Below the pieces are notes generated by a model that did not search any database, had not been told where the DNA came from, and saw only the letters and a program-made list of their open reading frames with translations. Positions 7,674 to 14,675 of a DNA stretch of 34,430 bases are shown piece by piece; positions within the stretch are counted from its first letter, which is position 1, and every line of letters starts with the position of its first letter. Origin of the DNA: Dehalococcoidales bacterium. Lineage in GTDB: Bacteria > Chloroflexota > Dehalococcoidia > Dehalococcoidales > GCA-2688105. Both the position numbers and the translations under genes were made by a program. The stretch covers positions 1 through 34,430 of the forward strand of contig DAOWJS010000028.1 of the NCBI GenBank assembly GCA_030640255.1. The letters run 5' to 3'.

Positions 7674-9073
7674 TCTCCCTTCCTAGTAGCATAGCTGCTG
7701 GGCTTAAATCCTCGGGCTTGAGCTTCACTTTCCGAGTCAAAGATAATTAGATTCTGTGGTTTTATCTTACGAGTCAGGTGGCTGTCAGCGCTGTGGTATT
7801 TCTTACTCGCCAGCAGCCCTTGGTGCCAATCTGAGCTGGCGATATATTGAGGTTTAGCCTCGTGTTCGCAGTAGATGCACCTCAGCGTCAACGGCTCAAG
7901 GTCCACTATTTTGAACTCAGGCTTAATATACTTGGTCTCGGTTTCCTGTATTGACACACATCTTGGATTAGAGCACCTGATTCCAGAATCGCGTTTATAC
8001 ACCGGATAGGCTATTTTCTGAGCCGCCGGGGCTTCCGGCTTAGAAATATCCATCTTCTTAGCCCCGAGTAAGAGGGCTATCAGAGCCATTCTGATGGGGA
8101 CTCCCCGGGCTGCCTGCTTGAAGTACATACTTCTGGAGTCAGCATCTATCTCGCAAGCAAGCTCGTCAAGGCGAGGCAAGGGGTGCATGACTATGGTGTG
8201 CTTGAACTCCTTGCCTTTAAGAAGGTCAGCGCTTATCACTGGGTAGCCCTCGGTTGAAACGACTCCTTGGTTGGTATCCTTTACCCTTTCTTTTTGCAGC
8301 CTGGTGACATAAAGAGCACCCTCACTGATATCAATGTTAATCTCAATATCGGGCATAAGTGCCAGTTGATGCGAATCACTTGGCGTTACGTATATCGCAT
8401 CCACCCTTTGCCCTAGCGCCAGTGGTTTAGCGACCGGATGTTCATATAAGGTACCACCGTATTCTTGGGTCAGTTTTCTCAATACATGTGAGGGCATTTC
8501 CAGCCCTCGTCCGGGACAGAAATATATTCTGGCCACGTTAAACCGGGCCAGCGCGTAGATCAGAGAATGAATGGTTCGTCCGTATTTCAAGTCCCCGCAC
8601 AGGGCAATCCTCAGACCTTTGATGGTTTTTCTTTCCTTCTTCAGGGTGTAGAGGTCGCACAAGGTCTGAGTGGGATGTTCGTGACTGCCATCGCCAGCGT
8701 TTATCACCGGGACGCCAGCGTAGTCGGCAACTACCTTGGCGGCTCCTTCCCACGGGTGCCTGATGACAATAATATCAGCATAGCTCCCCACTACCTTGGC
8801 CATATCGGCAATGCTTTCGCCTTTGGCTAGGGAGGTGGCACCGACGTCAACGGCGCTGATGACATTGCCCCCCAGTCTATGTATTGCCGCCTCAAACGAC
8901 AGCCGTGTCCTGGTGCTGGGCTCAAAGAACAGGCTTGCCATGAGCTTACCCTGGCATACTCTGGACTGTTTATCCATTGCCTCCGACATTTCGTCGGCCA
9001 GTGAGAACACCGCCTCGATTTCCTCATTGGATAGGTCATCAATGGTCACCAGACTTCTATTGGCTAAACTCAT
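7670..9073 (-). CDS. pyrB: Aspartate carbamoyltransferase fused to a PyrI-like zinc domain and an extra C-terminal module
   Basis: Numbered from the preferred ATG at 9073, the protein has 467 residues, against about 310 for a normal PyrB. Residues 1-340 are catalytic, with carbamoyl-phosphate loop EPSTRTR (51-57), HPTQ (133-136) and HPLPR (297-301). Residues about 356-412 match the PyrI zinc-binding domain: CSNPRC (Cys367, Cys372) and CIYC (Cys399, Cys402). The PyrI nucleotide-binding domain is absent. Residues about 415-467 (KKYH...IKPQN...FDSESEAQARGFKP) resemble an Ada-type metal-binding fold whose usual cysteines are replaced. An upstream ATG at 9091 would overlap pyrR; the ATG at 9073 has GGAGAGGTGA correctly placed, so I prefer it. 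The gene lies four bases from pyrR and overlaps pyrC. Confidence 0.95.
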   Translation of the reverse strand: MSLANRSLVTIDDLSNEEIEAVFSLADEMSEAMDKQSRVCQGKLMASLFFEPSTRTRLSFEAAIHRLGGNVISAVDVGATSLAKGESIADMAKVVGSYADIIVIRHPWEGAAKVVADYAGVPVINAGDGSHEHPTQTLCDLYTLKKERKTIKGLRIALCGDLKYGRTIHSLIYALARFNVARIYFCPGRGLEMPSHVLRKLTQEYGGTLYEHPVAKPLALGQRVDAIYVTPSDSHQLALMPDIEINIDISEGALYVTRLQKERVKDTNQGVVSTEGYPVISADLLKGKEFKHTIVMHPLPRLDELACEIDADSRSMYFKQAARGVPIRMALIALLLGAKKMDISKPEAPAAQKIAYPVYKRDSGIRCSNPRCVSIQETETKYIKPEFKIVDLEPLTLRCIYCEHEAKPQYIASSDWHQGLLASKKYHSADSHLTRKIKPQNLIIFDSESEAQARGFKPSSYATRKGE

Positions 9074-9077
9074 AGTA

Positions 9078-9668
9078 TCACCTCTCCCCATAACCTACCT
9101 TCCCAGATGGTTCGCCGGCGGGAGGTCGCTCTTTGACGGCATTTATAATGGCTACCCTATCTATGCCGTCAGTTTCCTCCAGATGAACCTGAATCTCCTC
9201 ATGCCTGGAGCTGGGCATATTCTTGCCTACATAATCAGCGCGAATGGGCATCTCACGGTGCCCTCGGTCGATAAGCACCGCTAATTGAATTGACTTTGGT
9301 CGCCCTAAGTCGATAAGGGCATCCATGGCAGCACGGATGCTGCGTCCGGTATACAGGACATCATCAACTAACACTATGGATTTGCCATCAACACTGATTG
9401 GAATGTCGGTGCTGTGGACGATAGGTTGCTGATTTAATGAGGCAAGGTCATCTCTATAGGGTCTGATGTCCAGGGCGCCAACAGATACCTTTGACCCCTC
9501 AATGTTTTCTATATTGGCGGCTAACCTCTTAGCCAAAGGCACGCCCCGAGTATGCACACCAACTAGTATTAGTTGCTCAACGGTCTTATTTCGCTCTATG
9601 ATTTCGTGGGCAATGCGAGCCAGAGTTCGCCTAATATCCCCCGGGGTCATTATGATTTTTTTAGACAT
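9078..9668 (-). CDS. pyrR: Pyrimidine operon regulator / uracil phosphoribosyltransferase
   Basis: This 196-residue type I phosphoribosyltransferase is the first gene of the pyr operon. In the PyrR family it binds a leader RNA when UMP is high and prematurely ends expression; many members also convert uracil and PRPP to UMP. The PRPP loop VLVDDVLYTGRSI lies at 99-111. The N-terminal segment with GVHTRGVPLA (37-46) and RPYRDD (69-74) is typical. The start is ATG with AGGAGG eight bases upstream. That Shine-Dalgarno is buried in a predicted leader hairpin, and the leader carries a PyrR-binding loop, so autoregulation is likely. The C-terminus is slightly longer than the usual 180 residues. Confidence 0.96.
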   Translation of the reverse strand: MSKKIIMTPGDIRRTLARIAHEIIERNKTVEQLILVGVHTRGVPLAKRLAANIENIEGSKVSVGALDIRPYRDDLASLNQQPIVHSTDIPISVDGKSIVLVDDVLYTGRSIRAAMDALIDLGRPKSIQLAVLIDRGHREMPIRADYVGKNMPSSRHEEIQVHLEETDGIDRVAIINAVKERPPAGEPSGKVGYGER

Positions 9669-9676
9669 AAAAATAA

Positions 9677-9758
9677 CCTCCTGCCCTTGGCTGGCAAGAG
9701 GTCTTGCTGCTTAACTCTCTTACTTTCCCTTACCAGCCTCTCGGGACTAGCTTAAAGG
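9677..9758 (-). promoter_or_regulatory. PyrR-responsive leader RNA (binding loop, antiterminator, terminator/SD hairpin)
   Basis: On the minus strand the leader contains AGTCCCGAGAGGCT at 9748-9735, matching the PyrR binding-loop consensus UCCNGNGAGG, inside a stem closed by CCTT (9758-9755) and AAGG. Further down, CCTCTTGCC (9701-9693) pairs over nine positions with GGCAGGAGG (9685-9677), followed by TTATTTTT and the pyrR ATG. This hairpin looks like an intrinsic terminator and also hides the Shine-Dalgarno. GGCTGGTAAG (9738-9729) can instead pair with CTTGCCAGCC (9698-9689), which would block both. The layout fits known PyrR attenuation. Whether it acts on transcription or translation cannot be told from sequence. 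Confidence 0.85.
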
Positions 9759-9794
9759 TCCAATTTATCCTCGCTTTTTAATTCCTAAACAATA

Positions 9795-9823
9795 ATTATA
9801 CCACTTTAATCTGATTATGGCAA
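9795..9823 (-). promoter_or_regulatory. Sigma-70-type promoter of the pyr operon
   Basis: On the minus strand TTGCCA (9823-9818) and a perfect TATAAT (9800-9795) are separated by exactly 17 bases. The predicted start near 9788 gives a leader of about 120 bases that contains the PyrR element. Confidence 0.8.
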
Positions 9824-9880
9824 CATTTTCAAGGCGGGTTATTTATCCAAGGTAGTTAAACAATCTTTCGCGAAGTTCCC

Positions 9881-9909
9881 TTTACCAATGAGATATTAGG
9901 GGTTATAAT
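9881..9909 (+). promoter_or_regulatory. Promoter of the BioD/DRTGG gene
   Basis: TTTACC (9881-9886), 17 bases, then TATAAT (9904-9909). It points away from the pyr promoter, so the two share a short divergent control region. The predicted transcript starts near 9916, about 39 bases before the TTG start. Confidence 0.65.
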
Positions 9910-9954
9910 AAACCGGTATGTTCAGATTTTCCAAACTGTAGCCGGAGGTGTAGC

Positions 9955-10977
9955 TTGGTTGCCTTATATGTAACTTCTGTGGAGAAGGCGGTGGGTAAGA
10001 CTGCGGTTGGTGCTGGTCTGGGTAAATATTTACTGGATAATGGTAAAAAAGTAGGTTTCTTAAAACCGCTCATCGCTGCTACGGCGAGTCTATCACCAGA
10101 AGGTGTTGACAGCGATGCGGTATTTATGAAGCATATTTTGGCTTTGGAGGAGCCGGTGGACGCTCTTTGTCCGGTTATTAGCGATAAGGATAATCTGACC
10201 AGTAGTATTAAGGAAGCCTATGCCAGGGTTTCTCAGGGTAAAGATGTAGTTATTATTGAGGGTATGGGTAAGCCGAGCCCGGCTTATTTCAAGGTAGTAG
10301 AAGCCCTGGATGCCAGGGTGATTATTGTGGAAGGCTATTCTGATAGGTTGCCTACGGCAAGGCTTATTACTAGCGGTGAGGAATGGGGGGAATATTTACT
10401 GGGGGCAGTAGTGAATAAGGTGCCCAGAAGTCAATTAGAACATGTTTCTGGTGAGGTGTCTAAGGCAGGGGTAAGTATTTTAGGGGTGTTTCCTGAAGAT
10501 AGAGCCCTATTTACGCTAACCGTGGGTGAACTGGCTGAGCATATTCATGGAGAAATATTGAACTCGGCTGAGAAATCAGGCGAACTGGTGGAAAACATTA
10601 TGCTTGGCGCCATGACCGTTGACCCGGGTCCCGAATACTTTGGTCGCCAAGCTGATAAGGCGGTAATAGTCAGGGGTGAACGCCCTGATATGCAACTGGC
10701 AGCTCTGGAAACCTCAACCAGGTGTCTGGTTATCACTGGCGATACGGCACCAATCCCGACTGTCCTCTATAACGCCGAAAGTACGAAGGTTCCCATTATT
10801 TTAACCAAGGGGAATGTTGTGGACACGGTGGCGGATATTGAGGATGCCCTGGGCAAGGTGAGATTTAACCAGGAGAGTAAGTTACCCAGGCTTAGTGAAA
10901 TTATGGTGCAGTACTTCAACTTTCAGGCGGTATATCAAGGGCTGGGCTTAGCTAATCAGAGGAGGCCAATTCACTAG
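9955..10977 (+). CDS. BioD-like P-loop / DRTGG domain protein (phosphotransacetylase N-terminal-type)
   Basis: This 340-residue protein has an N-terminal dethiobiotin-synthetase-like P-loop domain (SVEKAVGKTAVGAGLGKYL, about 8-26; VVIIEGMGKPSP near 97) and a C-terminal DRTGG domain (about 205-315, VENIMLGAMTVDPGPEYFGR onward). The same pair forms the regulatory N-terminal half of long phosphotransacetylases, but the catalytic phosphate acetyltransferase domain is absent. The TTG start has GGAGGTG 4 bases upstream, and the next residues fit the P-loop strand, so the start is sound. It probably senses a nucleotide or metabolite; the substrate is unknown. Acting as a true dethiobiotin synthetase is less likely because of the DRTGG half and the altered GTDTxVGKT motif. 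Confidence 0.85.
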   Translation: MVALYVTSVEKAVGKTAVGAGLGKYLLDNGKKVGFLKPLIAATASLSPEGVDSDAVFMKHILALEEPVDALCPVISDKDNLTSSIKEAYARVSQGKDVVIIEGMGKPSPAYFKVVEALDARVIIVEGYSDRLPTARLITSGEEWGEYLLGAVVNKVPRSQLEHVSGEVSKAGVSILGVFPEDRALFTLTVGELAEHIHGEILNSAEKSGELVENIMLGAMTVDPGPEYFGRQADKAVIVRGERPDMQLAALETSTRCLVITGDTAPIPTVLYNAESTKVPIILTKGNVVDTVADIEDALGKVRFNQESKLPRLSEIMVQYFNFQAVYQGLGLANQRRPIH

Positions 10978-11024
10978 TGACAAAGGGGCTCATAACTAAC
11001 CCCTCTACATCTATCATAGCGAGG

Positions 11025-12203
11025 CTACTTGAGGTATTGACTCAACCAGGCAAATATTTCGTCTAACCCCCCGTTGTGTCCTGACAAACCATGGTCGTCA
11101 CCGGGATAGGTAATCAGCTTATAGACCTTACCGTATTTGTCAAGCTCCTTTGCCAGCTTTCTGGGCTGTTCTACCGAAACTCTCCAGTCGGCCTCCCCAT
11201 GCTGAATGAGGAGGGGGACATTGATTTTGTCTGCCCAATAAGTGGCAGAACGCGCCTCATATTTATCTGGTACTTGGCTAGGGCTACCGCCGATTAGTGG
11301 AGTGTATACTCCACTCACCATATCTGGTCGTTCTTCGGCGCCCATAAATAGGTCGGCAAGACCGCCAACAGTGCAAGCTGCCTTTATATCATTTGTTCCC
11401 CTGAGAGTCTGCTCCTTAAGGGTAATGTAGGTCATCATGCCACCACGGGAAAAGCCAACCATGCCAATCCTATCGGTGTCTACATTGGGCATACTTTTTA
11501 GGAGCGGGATAAGGTTAAGAACATCGTTGACATCGACTCCACCAAATTCTTCGCGACCTTCACCGCCTCCGTTGCCTCTATATTGAGAACCAATAGCTAC
11601 ATAGCCATTTTGTGCATAAGGGATGAGAGAGGACGACTGTAGCAGGCCAAATTCACGATTGCCGCCTCGATTCCAAATAATAGCTGGATATGTTCCAGGT
11701 GCTTTTGGCTGAGCCAGGTACCCCTTTACTTTTAGGCCATCGCTCATATAGGTTATATCATGGATTTCAATTTCATCATCACTATAGACCAGCTCCTGTT
11801 CCACGATGGTACCGGAGGGCAACGTTACTGTGAGGATCGCACTTAATTCTGCAATCTCGACTTTGTAAATACCGGCAACATCCTTAATAAAAGTAAAGGT
11901 CACCGTTTTTGACACTCCTGGTGCTAGTGTAACCTCTTTAGTCTCTACGGTGGTTCCATCTACAGTTAGTATCACTGCATGGGTGCCTTCACTACCACCA
12001 GTATTTTCCACTACCGCGGTGATGCTAGCTATTTCACCAGCAATGACTTCCGGCGGCTTAATATCCAGAGATATTACCTCAAACTCCGCTACCGGTGCTG
12101 GACTTGGAGTTGGTGTCGGTGCTGGTGCTGCACAGGCACCGACTCCAATAAGGGTGAGCAAAACTAGGGCCGGGGCTACATACCTAAGAAAAAAGTTTTT
12201 CAT
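11025..12203 (-). CDS. Secreted lipoprotein: CARDB-like domain plus prolyl-oligopeptidase-type alpha/beta hydrolase
   Basis: The 392-residue precursor has a lipoprotein signal with lipobox LIGVGAC (Cys24) and a Pro/Thr/Ala-rich linker (25-40). Residues about 42-128 form a CARDB-like beta domain (GEIASITAVVENTGGSEGTHAV). Residues about 145-392 form an S9/dienelactone-hydrolase-like catalytic domain. The nucleophile is Ser252 in GFSRGG; Asp339 in HGEADWRV and His371 in DDHGLSG complete a plausible triad. It should act at the outer face of the membrane on peptides or esters. The ATG has GGAGGT upstream, and its own promoter shows it is a single-gene unit. The exact substrate cannot be deduced. 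Confidence 0.9.
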   Translation of the reverse strand: MKNFFLRYVAPALVLLTLIGVGACAAPAPTPTPSPAPVAEFEVISLDIKPPEVIAGEIASITAVVENTGGSEGTHAVILTVDGTTVETKEVTLAPGVSKTVTFTFIKDVAGIYKVEIAELSAILTVTLPSGTIVEQELVYSDDEIEIHDITYMSDGLKVKGYLAQPKAPGTYPAIIWNRGGNREFGLLQSSSLIPYAQNGYVAIGSQYRGNGGGEGREEFGGVDVNDVLNLIPLLKSMPNVDTDRIGMVGFSRGGMMTYITLKEQTLRGTNDIKAACTVGGLADLFMGAEERPDMVSGVYTPLIGGSPSQVPDKYEARSATYWADKINVPLLIQHGEADWRVSVEQPRKLAKELDKYGKVYKLITYPGDDHGLSGHNGGLDEIFAWLSQYLK

Positions 12204-12239
12204 CTTTTGCTACCTCCGTTGCTACTCTGATAATAATCT

Positions 12240-12268
12240 ATAGTAGACACGAGGATAGTCTCTGTCAA
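12240..12268 (-). promoter_or_regulatory. Promoter of the hydrolase lipoprotein gene
   Basis: On the minus strand a perfect TTGACA (12268-12263), 17 bases, then TACTAT (12245-12240). The expected start is about 30 bases before the ATG at 12203. Confidence 0.7.
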
Positions 12269-12315
12269 GGGATACGGCTTGGTTACTGCTCTCCGAGTCG
12301 AGAAATTCGGTCTCT

Positions 12316-12343
12316 TTGAACTCTCTGCGCTAGCTGTTATAAT
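12316..12343 (+). promoter_or_regulatory. Promoter of uvrD/pcrA giving a leaderless mRNA
   Basis: TTGAAC (12316-12321), 16 bases, TATAAT (12338-12343). Only nine bases separate the -10 box from the ATG at 12353, so transcription should begin at or within about three bases of the start codon. No Shine-Dalgarno is possible. Confidence 0.75.
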
Positions 12344-12352
12344 GAGTTATCA

Positions 12353-14527
12353 ATGGATATTCTGGCTGAGCTTAATCCGGCGCAGAGGGAAGCCGTAGAG
12401 GCAATCGGTGGTCCGGTGCTAATTCTAGCCGGCCCGGGCAGTGGTAAAACCAGGGTTATTGCCCATCGGGTGGCTTACCTGGTCAAGGTTTGCCGGGTTA
12501 GCCCTCGCCGAATTATGGCGGTTACCTTCACCAATAAAGCCGCCCGGGAAATGGAGACAAGGCTTCACCGGCTGGTCAGCGGCTCGGTAAGAGATTTAAC
12601 CCTGGGCACCTTTCACGCCATTTGCGCCCGTATCCTGCGCCGGGAGGGCAAGGCGATAGGTATTGACCCCCGGTTTGTCATCTATGACGAAGAGGACCAG
12701 CTCAGCCTGCTCAAGCGCAGTATTCAGGAAGCAGGGCTTGACCCCAAGCAGTATGCCCCTCGGGCGATACGGTCAGCTATTACCTCAGCTAAGAGTCGCT
12801 TGTTAACCCCTCAAGACTATCTTGAGAGTAGCCGTAGCTATTTTGAGGAGGTAGCGGGGAGGGTCTATGAACGCTACCAGCAGCTGCTAACGGCAAGCAG
12901 TGCCCTTGATTTTGACGACCTGTTAATGAAAGCGGTGCAGCTATTTAAGCAAAGCCCCGAGATTTTGTCTCGGTATCAAGAAAGATACCTCCATCTCCTG
13001 GTAGACGAGTTTCAGGACACCAACCTGACCCAATATGAGCTAGTAAAGCAACTGGCGGGCAAGTATCGCAATATCTGTGTGGTTGGCGACCCCGACCAGT
13101 CAATCTACTCGTGGCGGTTTGCCGATTTGCGTAATATCCTTAACTTTGAGAAGGATTACCCTGAGGCTAAATTGGTGTTGCTGGAGCAGAACTATCGCTC
13201 GACCAAGCTGATTCTGGAAACGGCATCCTACATCATCTCCGCCAATCAGCAGCGCAAACCCAAGGAACTGTGGACAGATAATGAGCCGGGTGAGCTAACT
13301 ACGGTGGTGGAGACCTATACCGAGCAGGAAGAAGCCCAGTTTGTGGTTAGTGAGGTAGAGCGCCTGGTAGGTCGGGGGGAGGTTAATCGTGGCGACTGTG
13401 CGGTAATGTATCGCACCAATGCCCAGTCCCGAGCTCTGGAGGAGGCTTTTGTTCGCTATGGGGTGCCCTATAAGCTGGTGGCGGGCACCCGCTTCTATGA
13501 GAGGCGAGAGATTAAGGATATTATTGCCTATCTCCGGCTTATCCAGAACTCTTATGATTCGGTTAGCCTGCTGAGGATAATCAATGTCCCCCAGCGTGGC
13601 ATCGGGCAGCGTAGTCTGAGCCAGCTATCTAACCGGGCAAGGTCGGCGGGTGTCCCCGAGTATAGGGCGTTACAGCTTATCGCTGAGCCAACCGATAAAC
13701 CGTCGCCTCCCTTTAGCTCTCGTATCAGTCGGGCAATGGCTGGCTTTGTAAACTTGATGGAGGGGCTTATTGCCCGCAGTCGGGAGCTAAACCTGGTTGA
13801 TTTACTGGACTTGGTTATTGAAAGCTCTGGCTATAAGGAATATATACTGGGTGGACTGGATGGAGAGGAGCGCTGGGAGAATATCCTTGAGCTGCGCACT
13901 GTAGCCGGGCAGTATCGTGATTTGACGCCGCGGGATGGTTTAGCCGCCTTTCTGGAAGGGGTAACCCTGGTATCCGATGTTGATGGGCTTGATGAAAGTG
14001 TGGATGCGGTAACCCTGATTACCCTGCATCAGGCTAAGGGTCTGGAGTTCCCGGTAGTGTTCATTGTTGGTATGGAAGACGGTATCCTGCCCCATTTTAA
14101 GTCGTTTGACGACCCAGGGCAGATGGAGGAGGAGCGGCGGTTGTGCTATGTCGGGGTAACCCGAGCCAAGCAGAGGGTGTATCTAATCCGTGCCTTCCGC
14201 CGCAGCCTGATGGGAAGCAGCACCGTAAATAGACCCTCCCGCTTCTTAAGCGATATTCCGTCGCATTTGATAACCGGGGGTGCTTTGTGGGAGGGGGAAG
14301 ATAGCCTGGCGGCTACGGCGATGTACTCCTGGAATAGGGCTTCTGCCCCCAGCTTGGCAGTTACGGAGTTAAAGGCGGGCGACCACATCCGCCATGCTGA
14401 GTTCGGCGACGGGGTGGTGGTGAGCTGCCAGCCGGTAAAGGATGATGAGGAGGTAGTGATTGCTTTCGCCGGCGTCGGAGTAAAAAGGCTCCTTCTCAGC
14501 TATGCCAATCTGGAGAAGGTGGAGTAA
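12353..14527 (+). CDS. pcrA: UvrD/PcrA-type ATP-dependent DNA helicase
   Basis: This 724-residue superfamily 1 3'-5' helicase acts in nucleotide-excision and mismatch repair and in clearing replication forks. Motifs in order are the Q-motif NPAQREAV (8-15), Walker A AGPGSGKTRV (26-35), TFTNKAAREM (Ia), VDEFQDTN (II), GDPDQSIYSWR (III), EQNYRST (IV), TLHQAKGLEFPVVF (V) and VGVTRAKQRVYL (VI). The C-terminal segment from about 670 (GDHIRHAEFGDGVVVSC) is the small Tudor-like domain of UvrD/PcrA that binds RNA polymerase. The length is typical. The ATG lies nine bases after a -10 box, suggesting leaderless translation. It is followed by mutL, its functional partner, but mutL has its own promoter. 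Confidence 0.95.
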   Translation: MDILAELNPAQREAVEAIGGPVLILAGPGSGKTRVIAHRVAYLVKVCRVSPRRIMAVTFTNKAAREMETRLHRLVSGSVRDLTLGTFHAICARILRREGKAIGIDPRFVIYDEEDQLSLLKRSIQEAGLDPKQYAPRAIRSAITSAKSRLLTPQDYLESSRSYFEEVAGRVYERYQQLLTASSALDFDDLLMKAVQLFKQSPEILSRYQERYLHLLVDEFQDTNLTQYELVKQLAGKYRNICVVGDPDQSIYSWRFADLRNILNFEKDYPEAKLVLLEQNYRSTKLILETASYIISANQQRKPKELWTDNEPGELTTVVETYTEQEEAQFVVSEVERLVGRGEVNRGDCAVMYRTNAQSRALEEAFVRYGVPYKLVAGTRFYERREIKDIIAYLRLIQNSYDSVSLLRIINVPQRGIGQRSLSQLSNRARSAGVPEYRALQLIAEPTDKPSPPFSSRISRAMAGFVNLMEGLIARSRELNLVDLLDLVIESSGYKEYILGGLDGEERWENILELRTVAGQYRDLTPRDGLAAFLEGVTLVSDVDGLDESVDAVTLITLHQAKGLEFPVVFIVGMEDGILPHFKSFDDPGQMEEERRLCYVGVTRAKQRVYLIRAFRRSLMGSSTVNRPSRFLSDIPSHLITGGALWEGEDSLAATAMYSWNRASAPSLAVTELKAGDHIRHAEFGDGVVVSCQPVKDDEEVVIAFAGVGVKRLLLSYANLEKVE

Positions 14528-14540
14528 TCAAGGGTAGATT

Positions 14541-14620
14541 GAAGGGGCGAAGCCCCTTCAAAACCCATCCTTCCCCCTCTCCTTTGAAGGAGAGGGGGAT
14601 AAAGGGGGTGAGGTAGATAA
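14541..14620 (+). repeat. Compact hairpin repeat R3 (between uvrD and mutL)
   Basis: An 80-base unit with two hairpins: GAAGGGGCGAAGCCCCTTC (14541-14559) and CCCCCTCTCCTT/AAGGAGAGGGGG (about 14573-14598), then a GATAAAGGGGGTGAGGTAGAT tail. Its order of parts matches R4 at 19644-19722. It lies just after the uvrD stop and just before the mutL promoter. Confidence 0.85.
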
Positions 14621-14638
14621 AACATTCCTCAATAACTA

Positions 14639-14667
14639 TTGACATTTTACACGGAAGCGTGTATAAT
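14639..14667 (+). promoter_or_regulatory. Perfect-consensus promoter of mutL, leaderless
   Basis: TTGACA (14639-14644), exactly 17 bases, TATAAT (14662-14667): a full consensus sigma-70 promoter. The ATG at 14676 begins nine bases after the -10 box, so the mRNA should start at or next to the ATG. Confidence 0.8.
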
Positions 14668-14675
14668 TAACTATT

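Noticed and set aside
8538..9042. Overlapping minus-strand frames inside pyrB
   Set aside because: The pyrB frame has all catalytic motifs; the others are shadows rich in Arg and Ser.
9078..9091. ATG at 9091 as the pyrB start
   Set aside because: It overlaps the pyrR end and has no ribosome-binding site; the ATG at 9073 has GGAGAGGTGA at the right distance.
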